From assembly GCA_964452085.1 (NCBI GenBank), contig CAYVKL010000004.1:1-64000 (forward strand): DNA of 64,000 nucleotides, given 5' to 3'. The notes under the pieces were generated by a model. That model was given only the letters and a program-made list of their open reading frames with translations. It searched no databases and was not told the origin of the DNA. A program made the translations under genes and the position numbers. Below, one piece after another: positions 17,282 through 24,892 of the stretch. Source of the DNA: Methanobacterium sp964452085 (GTDB lineage: Archaea; Methanobacteriota; Methanobacteria; Methanobacteriales; Methanobacteriaceae). How positions within the stretch are numbered: position 1 is the stretch's first letter; each line of letters opens with the position of its first letter.

Positions 17282-18055
17282 ATGCAAGATCACGGGATTG
17301 ACGTGATAGAAATACCACGTCAGGGTGTTGCTTTTATTGTAACCGACCTTCACGGAAACATAGATGATTTTAATAAAGTCATTGAAATCTGGGAGAACCA
17401 ATCTACTAAAGAGAACCACCTTATTTTAACTGGTGATTTTATCCATGCCATGGGGGCTGAGAATGATAATTCACTGGAAATATTGGATTCTGTAAGAGCA
17501 GATTGTAAAAAATATAAAAATTTCAATCTATTGCTGGGTAATCATGAATGGGCAACCATAACTCACCTCTCAGTTTATAAGGGTGGTGTAAATCAGAGTC
17601 TTAACTTTGTTGAGATTTTGAAAGATAAATTTGGTGGGGAATGGAAGGTTAAGTTAGAAGAATATACCAACTTTTTTAAAGAACTTCCAGTAGCAGTTAA
17701 AACAGGGAATAAAGTATTTATTAGTCATGCTGGGCCTCCAAAAGGAATAAAATCATTTAATGATATTACCAACCTAACAGTTAAAGGATATTCCAATAAC
17801 CCGGTCCTTTATGAACTACTTTGGAACCGTTATGGTGATTACAGTAAGAATGATGTTGATTCCTTTTTGGATGCAGTTGGTTGTAAGGCAATGATAGTAG
17901 GACACACTCCAGTTAAAGGATATAAATTAATTAAAAATCTATTAATTGTATCATCAAGTTATAGTAAGGGAAAAAAGGCATATGTAGAGTTGGATCTTGA
18001 AAAAGAAATACGTAACGGTAAGGATATTAAGAAAATGGTTAAATACTTCAAATAG
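17282..18055 (+). CDS. PPP-like metallophosphatase (probable protein phosphatase)
   Basis: A 257-residue calcineurin-like phosphoesterase with the two-metal motifs in order: TDLHGN (D22, H24), TGDF (D52), GNHE (N87, H88), ISHAGPP and VGHTP, with SSSY near the end. The GNHE block and the H-x-G/GDF spacing look closest to PPP serine/threonine phosphatases and bacterial PrpE/ApaH-type enzymes, though the usual VDRG segment is replaced by IHAMG. It diverges from the FHA2 unit by about 120 bp. The pairing with a nearby kinase suggests that it removes the phosphates the kinase adds; diadenosine hydrolysis is an alternative. Confidence 0.82.
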   Translation: MQDHGIDVIEIPRQGVAFIVTDLHGNIDDFNKVIEIWENQSTKENHLILTGDFIHAMGAENDNSLEILDSVRADCKKYKNFNLLLGNHEWATITHLSVYKGGVNQSLNFVEILKDKFGGEWKVKLEEYTNFFKELPVAVKTGNKVFISHAGPPKGIKSFNDITNLTVKGYSNNPVLYELLWNRYGDYSKNDVDSFLDAVGCKAMIVGHTPVKGYKLIKNLLIVSSSYSKGKKAYVELDLEKEIRNGKDIKKMVKYFK

Positions 18056-18150
18056 CCATTACAAGTTAATTGTATCATTTACATTTATTTATAAATTCAT
18101 TTGTAACTTTAATTCATTTTTAGGATCCGCATTGATTTAAGGTGAGAAAA

Positions 18151-18402
18151 TTGAATGAAAAAAATACAGAAGATTGGGTGATTGTCTGCCGGAACCCGCA
18201 TTGCAAACACCGCTATCCTGTTCCCAGTGAAACCCCTTATGAGTGGAAAACACAAAAATTCAGGGGTGTCTGTGGACATGGGGAAGATTCTATTATTCTG
18301 GAATTAAAGGAACCAGTTCCCTGCCCAGAGTGTGGGGAAGAAAGTTATCGGACAATTCGTAAGCATTTTATAAGTAAAACTGGTAAAACATGTTCTGTTT
18401 AG
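18151..18402 (+). CDS. Small zinc-ribbon protein, TTG start (83 aa)
   Basis: AAGGTGAG (18139-18146) sits 4-6 nt before TTG 18151, so that start is preferred over GTG 18142, which lies inside the binding site. The product has cysteine and histidine clusters (CRNPHCKHRYP, CGHGED and CPECGEESYRTI) that probably form a zinc ribbon. No family name can be given. Such small proteins often bind nucleic acid or act as subunits of larger complexes. It is convergent with the vWA gene, with only 18 nt between stops. Confidence 0.6.
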   Translation: MNEKNTEDWVIVCRNPHCKHRYPVPSETPYEWKTQKFRGVCGHGEDSIILELKEPVPCPECGEESYRTIRKHFISKTGKTCSV

Positions 18403-18420
18403 GTTCGTAGATTAAACAAT

Positions 18421-19593
18421 TCAAATATCTCTAACTAATAGAGCCAACTGATTCAAATTACGAACCTCATGAATTTCGGCTCCTGCATCCCGATAATTGG
18501 AAACACAACTATCTACCACATCCCATTTTTTCTTATCTTCTGGGTTAAAAACCATAACTTTACGGCATTTTCGGGCCATTTTCTCAACTAAATCTGCACT
18601 TTGAGGTATACCCTCATTTTTCGGACCAGCCCAATCCCTACAATCAGTTAGTATCATCAATGTGGATCTGCGGTTTAACTGAACCTTATCCAGAAAAGAA
18701 TTAAAGGCCTGGTACATGTTACTGGTTCCGTGAATCATCAAATTTTTCTGCCGTATATCGCGCACTTTTATAAAAGCATCCATCATATTGGGTTCATCCA
18801 TGGCTGCTGTGGTTTCGATTGATTTATTATCAAAATCAAACACCCTAACTCTTCTAAAAGAGCTCTGTGCAGCGTAAACCAAACAGAAATACCAGTTACT
18901 GATCCAGTCACAGGATCCACTCACATCATTCAGGAAAAAATGATGGTTCTTTTTCACACGGGGCTTGCTTTTAACCAGATCAATAAGTGCCCCTCCATAC
19001 TGGAGATTTTTACGGATAGTACGCCGAACATCTGGACGCATAATCTTTGCCTGGCGCTGACGTCGGCTGCGAACCATGGCTATCTTTTTACCCATCTTCT
19101 GGCACAATAGGAAAAGTTCAGGTTCAAAGGAATTAAGGGTGTTTATATCTTTGGAGAGAAGTTCATTTTCATCAGAGGTCTCATCGTAATCATTAAGTGG
19201 CGGGTGATAGTTTACCTCAGCAGAACTTATTTCACGAGCTTTACTATTAGTATCATCTTCTTGTGTGCTAATAGTCCATTTCTGCTTGCTTCTGGTGGAC
19301 CATATGTTTTTCTTGGATGTTTTTGAAGTTTTCTCTTCATTTTCTTCCTCGGTATTATCCTCACCAAAGCCCTGAAAAAACTCATCAAAAAGCTTATTAA
19401 AAATATTTCTTTGTTTTTCTTCTTTAATGTAAACCGATGCCAAAGCTGCCTTAAAAAGAGGATCATCCTCATTAATCAAATCCCTGACTTGTTTACTGGC
19501 ATAAGTACTCCGTATACTAACTGGAATACCGTTTTCTCTCAATAAACTGGAAAAATTAACTATTTTATCCATGATCTTTCCATTACTCGTCAA
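18421..19593 (-). CDS. CoxE-like von Willebrand factor A domain protein
   Basis: A 390-residue protein. Residues 1-160 are variable and charged; the C-terminal 190 residues form a vWA domain with an intact MIDAS metal site NDVSGSCDW (D-x-S-x-S), a conserved threonine in the HGTSNMY loop and an LTDCRDW aspartate. This matches the CoxE/YehP-like vWA proteins that partner MoxR AAA ATPases in assembling or inserting metal cofactors into enzymes. The MoxR gene lies 73 nt upstream on the same strand, supporting a working pair. The client enzyme is not in the window. Confidence 0.85.
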   Translation of the reverse strand: MTSNGKIMDKIVNFSSLLRENGIPVSIRSTYASKQVRDLINEDDPLFKAALASVYIKEEKQRNIFNKLFDEFFQGFGEDNTEEENEEKTSKTSKKNIWSTRSKQKWTISTQEDDTNSKAREISSAEVNYHPPLNDYDETSDENELLSKDINTLNSFEPELFLLCQKMGKKIAMVRSRRQRQAKIMRPDVRRTIRKNLQYGGALIDLVKSKPRVKKNHHFFLNDVSGSCDWISNWYFCLVYAAQSSFRRVRVFDFDNKSIETTAAMDEPNMMDAFIKVRDIRQKNLMIHGTSNMYQAFNSFLDKVQLNRRSTLMILTDCRDWAGPKNEGIPQSADLVEKMARKCRKVMVFNPEDKKKWDVVDSCVSNYRDAGAEIHEVRNLNQLALLVRDI

Positions 19594-19666
19594 TTTTCTT
19601 TATTATGGTTAATCTTCTTCTATTATTGGTTATTTTTTCAGCATTATTGATTAGTTTGAAAAATAT

Positions 19667-20560
19667 TCACTTGGATTTGAATAATCTCGAAGAAACCTTT
19701 TTACGATCCTCTTCTGATTTTAAAACTACATTAACAGTTTTTTCAAGGGATTCATCATTACCTTCATGATCTCCGGTGGTTAGAAGTGTTCTAACCCAAT
19801 CAACGGTAGCCCTAATAGAAGGTTTTTTTACCAGATCAAGTTTCCTAATTTTTTGAATAAGCCCAACTACTTTTTCAACTAATAAATGGGGAGCATCTGG
19901 CACCAGAGACTTTACAATTTCGATCTCTCTTTCAGGAGTGGGATAATCTATGTACAAGAAAAGGCATCGATCTCGGGTTTCATCAAGAAGCATCCTCTGT
20001 GAATTAGAGGTTAAAACAACCAATATATTATTTTTAAGGGTGAATGTTCCCAGATCATTAACAGTGATTTCTTTTTCTCCCAGAGCCTGGAGAAGGAAAC
20101 TTTCCACCTCTTCATCAGCTTTATCCAGTTCATCAATAAGCATCACTGATGGGGATGGATTAATAAAAGCCTGAAGTAAAGGTCTTTTAATAAAAAATTC
20201 CTCGTCAAAAACATCCTTTTCCGCGTCTTTTGGAATTGGAGTTTGTTTTAAGCGTGACATTTCCAGATGCAGGAGTTGTTTTTGGTAATTCCACTCACCA
20301 ACCATTTGTTCAAAGGTTATTCCTTCATAACACTGTACTCTGAAAAATTCACGATCTAAAGCTCTTGCCACCGCTTTAGCCAGTTCTGTTTTGCCAGTTC
20401 CAGGTGGGCCTTCAACCAGGATGGGTTTTCCCAGTTCTAGAGAAAGGTAAAGGGTGGTGATTATGTTATCATCAGGAACATAATTAGACTCTATTAAAGA
20501 GTTTTTAAGAGATTCTATATTAAAATTCGTGTTTTTACTGGTTAAATTATCAGGGTTGAT
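19667..20560 (-). CDS. MoxR-family AAA ATPase, near-cognate start codon
   Basis: The frame has Walker A GPPGTGKT, Walker B MLIDELDKA, sensor 1 VVLTSNSQR and an arginine finger region (ETRDRC), as in MoxR chaperone-like ATPases. From an in-frame stop upstream to the GTG at 20371, which lies after Walker A, there is no ATG, GTG or TTG. A strong GGAGGGG (20568-20574) is followed 4 nt later by ATT (20563) and 7 nt later by ATC (20560), in frame with the conserved N-terminus. Starting at ATC gives about 297 residues. It is the upstream member of the MoxR-vWA pair. Confidence 0.82.
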   Translation of the reverse strand: MNPDNLTSKNTNFNIESLKNSLIESNYVPDDNIITTLYLSLELGKPILVEGPPGTGKTELAKAVARALDREFFRVQCYEGITFEQMVGEWNYQKQLLHLEMSRLKQTPIPKDAEKDVFDEEFFIKRPLLQAFINPSPSVMLIDELDKADEEVESFLLQALGEKEITVNDLGTFTLKNNILVVLTSNSQRMLLDETRDRCLFLYIDYPTPEREIEIVKSLVPDAPHLLVEKVVGLIQKIRKLDLVKKPSIRATVDWVRTLLTTGDHEGNDESLEKTVNVVLKSEEDRKKVSSRLFKSK

Positions 20561-20574
20561 AATAAGACCCCTCC

Positions 20575-20982
20575 ATATGAATTGGTGGTTAATTTTTTGA
20601 TTCTATTTAAATAAAAGATAATTTTAAATTTATTCATAATATTTCTATGAATTTCAACAATGTTAACCAATTTAATCATTAAATTATTTTCAAATTATAT
20701 TTTTAGTGAATGTACCATAAAAAATGAATCATGATCCTTTCTGATGAATTAATATGAGACTGAGGGATTAGTTTATTTACTATAATATCTAACTAAGTCT
20801 ACACTTTTCAAAGAAATTTGAGTTTGCTTTATGAAATTTGGTAAGATGGATTGAAAAATTATTTATGAACGTCTTTAACATTTATGAATTATCTCATTGG
20901 ATTATATTATGATGTGCTTAATATTACCCTGTTGTTGGAAAAAGCTTAAATGATCCTTCATCTAAATAGTGTATAGATTAAT
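20575..20982. other. Intergenic region, nothing recognised
   Basis: About 400 bp of AT-rich DNA between the divergent MoxR and zinc-ribbon/peptidase genes. Apart from the MoxR ribosome binding site at its left edge, I see no frame, repeat or stem-loop worth naming. It must hold both promoters. Confidence 0.5.
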
Positions 20983-21843
20983 ATGCCATACCTAATTTGT
21001 AAAAGATGTGGTGGCTATTATGAGCTGCAGGAGAATGAATCTCCAGACGACTTTGAAAGTTGTCACTGTGGGGGGCAACTTGTCTACTCTAAAACTAGGA
21101 ATAAACCCAAAATGAGTCGTATAAAATTCTATAGCATTTTATCAGCCATTATAATATTAACCATATTGGGCGCTTCCTATATCGCTTTTTTCATGCCTAA
21201 TTTAGGTGATATTTCCGGCTCAAGCCCCACTGTACTTGCTTCTGATAGTAGGGGAATTATTACGAAAGAGGTTATAACTCCGGCTAATGGAACATCCAAT
21301 GGTTCAACCAATAAAAAAACCATTGCCATTATCACAGGAATGCATCCCCGTGAAAAACTTTCAATAAAAACAGCTAACGATGTAATAAATCAGTATCGTT
21401 TATCTTCCAATCAGGAAATTGTTCATTATGCTGTGAATGTGACTAGTAACCCCGAAAATTATGTTACTGGTCGTTCCAATGGAGAAGGTCTGGTTTCACA
21501 ATACATTATTCCGGATATTAAAAAATCAAATATTGATCTGGTTATAATATGCCATGATCATGGACCTGGATATGGTAAGGGTTATTATGTTGCCACCCCT
21601 AAAATGGATTCTCCATCAGTGGCTATTGGTGAATTAATTGACAAAAACTTACCTGAATTCACTTATTACAGGTCAACTCCAGGTGCTGAGCACGGAAGTT
21701 CCACATTAACGGTATCATACCCGTTGGCTAGTGCTGGAATTCGTACAGTAGTATATGAGATGCCAGAATGGGCGAGTTATAATCAGGCTTATCAGGAAAC
21801 TAAAAAACTAGTTGAAACATGTTTTCAGGGTATAACTGCTTAA
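20983..21843 (+). CDS. Zinc-ribbon, TM and M14/AstE-like peptidase fusion
   Basis: A 286-residue protein with three parts: an N-terminal cytoplasmic zinc ribbon (CKRC, then CHC, residues 6-30), one TM helix (about 49-70), and an outer domain of about 190 residues. The outer domain carries GMHPREK (H-x-x-E zinc ligands), ICHDHGPG (third histidine) and a late glutamate in VVYEMPEW, a set typical of the zinc carboxypeptidase/succinylglutamate-desuccinylase fold. It probably trims peptides or wall material outside the membrane. A related outer domain with a TM anchor but no zinc ribbon occurs at 44462-45406. Confidence 0.68.
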   Translation: MPYLICKRCGGYYELQENESPDDFESCHCGGQLVYSKTRNKPKMSRIKFYSILSAIIILTILGASYIAFFMPNLGDISGSSPTVLASDSRGIITKEVITPANGTSNGSTNKKTIAIITGMHPREKLSIKTANDVINQYRLSSNQEIVHYAVNVTSNPENYVTGRSNGEGLVSQYIIPDIKKSNIDLVIICHDHGPGYGKGYYVATPKMDSPSVAIGELIDKNLPEFTYYRSTPGAEHGSSTLTVSYPLASAGIRTVVYEMPEWASYNQAYQETKKLVETCFQGITA

Positions 21844-22071
21844 AAAGAATCTTTTTTTCCATCATTATCGCAATAATTTAGAACTATTCTCATTATTCTA
21901 AGTAGATTTATTTCAAGAGGACTCATATTCTCTTTATCATGTTTAAGGAACCTCATTTATTTTATTCTTCTTTTATTTCCAATTTAATCTCAAATCAATT
22001 CAAACTTACCTTTTAAATTTTTACTTTTCTTTCATTATAATTTTAAAATCAATAAAAATCTTCATTTAGTT
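21844..22071. other. Intergenic region with T-tract
   Basis: A run of seven T (about 21852-21858) just after the peptidase stop codon probably ends its transcript. The remaining AT-rich sequence shows no gene. Confidence 0.4.
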
Positions 22072-22088
22072 CGAAGTATTTATATATG
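22072..22088 (+). promoter_or_regulatory. BRE/TATA promoter of the DUF308 gene
   Basis: CGAAGT followed by ATTTATATA is a near-ideal archaeal BRE plus TATA box. It would start transcription near 22105, giving a leader of about 40 nt that holds GGGGG and TGGAGGAATT purine tracts before ATG 22146. The strength of the box suggests high expression. Confidence 0.65.
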
Positions 22089-22145
22089 ATATTTTTAATA
22101 GGGGGTAAAAGGACTTGTTTGAAATATATTTGGAGGAATTAGATA

Positions 22146-22667
22146 ATGGCAGAAGGAAACAATGTTTTATTAGGTATTTTAGCAATAATTTTAGGTATTT
22201 TAGTAATGGTCTTCCCATTATTCAGTGTATTTACAGCAAGTGTCCTTGCAGGTTTAGCTATAACCCTACTGGGAATATGGTTACTGGTGCAAAGTTTTGG
22301 AATTTGGAGTTCAAGTAAAGGTGCCAGCATAGCATATCTGATCCTGGGACTCATTGCCATTGTTGGTGGAATTGGCCTATTCGGTGATGTAATTGCATTA
22401 AGCTTCTTGGCCAGCTTCTGGCTCTACTTCGCAGGATTCTTCCTGATACTTTCTGGTATAATGTCCTTCTTCACTCAAGAAGGAACTACTGGTAAAGGAG
22501 TTGGAGGTTTAGGTATAATATTAGGTATATTATACATTATATTAGGTTCATATGCTTGGAACCCTATTTATCTAGCATTTTTAATTGGATTCTGGTTAAT
22601 AATCCAAGGAATAACTTTATTCTTTGTTAATCCAGCGGATTTAATGAAAAAAGAAACCGCAGAATAA
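22146..22667 (+). CDS. HdeD/DUF308-family six-TM membrane protein
   Basis: A 173-residue protein of six hydrophobic helices arranged as three similar hairpins with repeated LGILxIILGxxxxxxP and GxWLLxQG patterns, as in the DUF308/HdeD family. HdeD is linked to acid resistance in enterobacteria; in methanogens the role is unknown. TGGAGGAATT precedes ATG 22146 by 5-9 nt, and a very strong TATA box lies at 22072-22088. The AI-2E-type permease gene follows 90 bp later on the same strand. Confidence 0.85.
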   Translation: MAEGNNVLLGILAIILGILVMVFPLFSVFTASVLAGLAITLLGIWLLVQSFGIWSSSKGASIAYLILGLIAIVGGIGLFGDVIALSFLASFWLYFAGFFLILSGIMSFFTQEGTTGKGVGGLGIILGILYIILGSYAWNPIYLAFLIGFWLIIQGITLFFVNPADLMKKETAE

Positions 22668-22756
22668 ATTCAATATCAAACAAGTCCCCTAATTTTTTTT
22701 AGAAATAAAGATAATATTGAATAATGATAAAATAAATCCATAAAGAGGTTTTAAAA

Positions 22757-23806
22757 ATGTTATCAGATCTCAAACTATCATCATTCTCTCCATTATTGAT
22801 CCTACTCTTACTTTTTACAATATTATCGCTGGGGATTTTATCTCCTATTTTAAGCCTGATTATACTGGGCGCAATGATAGCTTATTTGGTAAGGCCTTTA
22901 GCTTTAAGTATAAAACCATATGTTAAGTTTGAAACTCTTGCCATCTTCCTGGCAATGGGAATCCTAGCAGCGCCCTTAGTAATTATTATCTATTTCACCG
23001 TAGACCAGATTCTTTTAGTAGCCAGTGATGTAGCTGGTTCTTTACCAGCCCAGGTTAATCGCACATCTTCAGTTAACCAAACTGTGATAAATGCCAATGT
23101 ACAGAATTTAGGTTCTCTAGATGCTGTAGCTGATAATCTCATCAATGAAATTGGCAAAATGATTGGCCAATTTTTCGTCTGGTTAGCAGGACAGATACTA
23201 AGTTTCTTAGCTTACCTTCCATCTTTATTCACAGATGTTATAATCCTGCTATTTTCTATCTTCTACTTTGCAAAAGACGGAGATAAGTTTGTTAGATTCA
23301 TAAAAGACATCCTACCCAAAGATAATACCTTTGATAAATTATATTCACAAGTTAACGACATTCTGAAATCAATAATGATCGTTAATGTTATCAGTGCAGT
23401 TCTTCTGGGCTTATTGTCAGTTATACTTTATTACATCCTGGGATACCCTTACATACTTCTTTTAGGAGTTATAACTGCCTTTTCAGAGTTTATCCCAGTG
23501 GTAGGGCCATGGATTGTTTACGGTGCCCTTGGAATACTCGATATTCTAACTGGAAATTACATTAGAGGAATACTGGTTATTATATTTGGCTGGTTAATTG
23601 ACACTGTGGTGGACATGTACATACGCCCCAGACTCGCTGGAAAATACACCCAAGTCCATCCCCTGGTATTTTTAGTAGGATTCCTCTTTGGAGCCATTAC
23701 ATTAGGAGTTCCTGGACTATTCATAGGGCCTTTAATTGTTGGAATTGCCTATGTTCTCTACCATGCATATCGGGATGAAAAATTGGGGAAAAAAATAAAT
23801 TCTTAA
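22757..23806 (+). CDS. AI-2E/PerM-family membrane transporter
   Basis: A 349-residue protein with about eight TM helices and the family features: an early PFxxSxIxxx-like hairpin, a central extracellular domain (about residues 95-130), then GVITAFSEFIPVVGPWIVYGAL and DTVVDMYIRPRLAGKYTQVHPLVFLVGFLFG, which are diagnostic of the AI-2E exporter (PerM/YdiK/TqsA) family. Members export autoinducer-2 or act as sodium-proton antiporters. AGAGGTTTT lies before the ATG. The substrate in this archaeon is unknown. Confidence 0.88.
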   Translation: MLSDLKLSSFSPLLILLLLFTILSLGILSPILSLIILGAMIAYLVRPLALSIKPYVKFETLAIFLAMGILAAPLVIIIYFTVDQILLVASDVAGSLPAQVNRTSSVNQTVINANVQNLGSLDAVADNLINEIGKMIGQFFVWLAGQILSFLAYLPSLFTDVIILLFSIFYFAKDGDKFVRFIKDILPKDNTFDKLYSQVNDILKSIMIVNVISAVLLGLLSVILYYILGYPYILLLGVITAFSEFIPVVGPWIVYGALGILDILTGNYIRGILVIIFGWLIDTVVDMYIRPRLAGKYTQVHPLVFLVGFLFGAITLGVPGLFIGPLIVGIAYVLYHAYRDEKLGKKINS

Positions 23807-23946
23807 GAGAAAGTTTTTAAGAACATATGCTTCCAAACTATTGTATTTTCGAAAAATGAGAATTTATTGCCAATTGAAAAATTATCAATCCATCAGAATT
23901 AGGCACGGTTTTCAATGATAATTAATTACTCCCTAAAAATTCCCTT

Positions 23947-23964
23947 AAAAAAAATAAAAAAAAA
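23947..23964 (-). terminator. T-tract terminator of the lipoprotein gene
   Basis: On the minus strand this is a run of 17 T broken by one A, about 45 nt past the stop codon of the 24010 gene. This is a typical archaeal U-rich terminator. Confidence 0.5.
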
Positions 23965-24009
23965 TGGGTTAATTTTAAGTTATGACTCTCTTTTTTTTCA
24001 CTTTAAAAT

Positions 24010-24495
24010 TTAATTCAGTTTGATATTGAGTGAATTAGAGGTTATGGTGTGTTTCGCGCCGTTAGAGTCTGTGCAGGTTACTGAAAATCCTCCAATGTGG
24101 AATGGGTTGGATACTGTTGCATTAGCACCGAAATCCGCTTGAACTTCTTTATCTGTAGGTATGTGAACGTTCCAAGGGAAACTTTTAGTCTGACCAGCTT
24201 CAATTGTGCCTAAATTTTTGTCAAAGTCCTGGCTATGCGCTATAACATTTTTTACAGGCATGGATCCTTTGTTAACAATACTACAATTTATAGCCACATT
24301 ACTTCCTTTTTGAGCTGTAGAAGGGCCAGTCATTGTTGCTTTCACATTAAATGCTTTAACAGTAGATGTATCTGCTGTGTTGGAACTAGTATCTTGATTA
24401 GTTTCATTACTCTTTTGGTCTGTGCATCCTGAAGCAAAAACAACTAAAACTACTAATAGTCCTAAAATTGCCATTATTCCTATTTTACTTTTCAT
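24010..24495 (-). CDS. Secreted lipoprotein with CARDB/FxLYD-like domain
   Basis: The ATG at 24495 follows GGATGTGGACC, and an ATG 36 bp further up lacks a binding site. The 161-residue product has a signal peptide ending in a lipobox-like VVFASGC, a Ser/Thr/Asn-rich linker (about 22-50), then one beta-sandwich domain with NCSIVNKGSMPVKNV, a pattern of CARDB-like domains that mimic immunoglobulin folds. It should be anchored to the outer face of the membrane. A partner is not apparent; such proteins usually bind other surface proteins or small ligands. Confidence 0.7.
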   Translation of the reverse strand: MKSKIGIMAILGLLVVLVVFASGCTDQKSNETNQDTSSNTADTSTVKAFNVKATMTGPSTAQKGSNVAINCSIVNKGSMPVKNVIAHSQDFDKNLGTIEAGQTKSFPWNVHIPTDKEVQADFGANATVSNPFHIGGFSVTCTDSNGAKHTITSNSLNIKLN

Positions 24496-24892
24496 GGTCC
24501 ACATCCGGTTAATTTTTAATACATAAATCATAAATTGATGGCTTTTTCGAAGTATTTATTGCCGTCAATTTTTTCATGTAATTATTATGTAATATCACAA
24601 ACTAAAAAAACGTGTTGTGAATTGGATGTGGTCAAAAAAAATAATATAATCAGTTTAATATGCTTATTTGATTAAAAAAACTTTAACTTATCATTTTAAA
24701 ATAAAATCAACCATAGCGCTTTTTTAATGTGAAAATCGTCACTAGAGTATCATTTAATAATATTTCAAAGCAGTTAGATATTATTTCCATTGAAATAGTA
24801 CTTCTGAGTAACATAGTCTCTCATTGAATAAAATCAAGTATGGATACATTCTTTAACAGCATAAAAATTTAGGAAATGGATTTATATAATCA
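24496..24892. other. Intergenic region, nothing recognised
   Basis: Nearly 400 bp of AT-rich DNA between the lipoprotein promoter and the end of the first adhesin gene. TTCGAAGTATTTAT (about 24546-24559) resembles the DUF308 promoter, but no gene follows on that strand. No frame of note was found. Confidence 0.4.

Noticed and set aside
22115..22318. A 67-codon frame overlapping the DUF308 gene start
   Set aside because: It is in another frame of a clear six-TM gene, has no family features, and its TTG lies in the leader of that gene. Its purine tract is more easily part of the leader.
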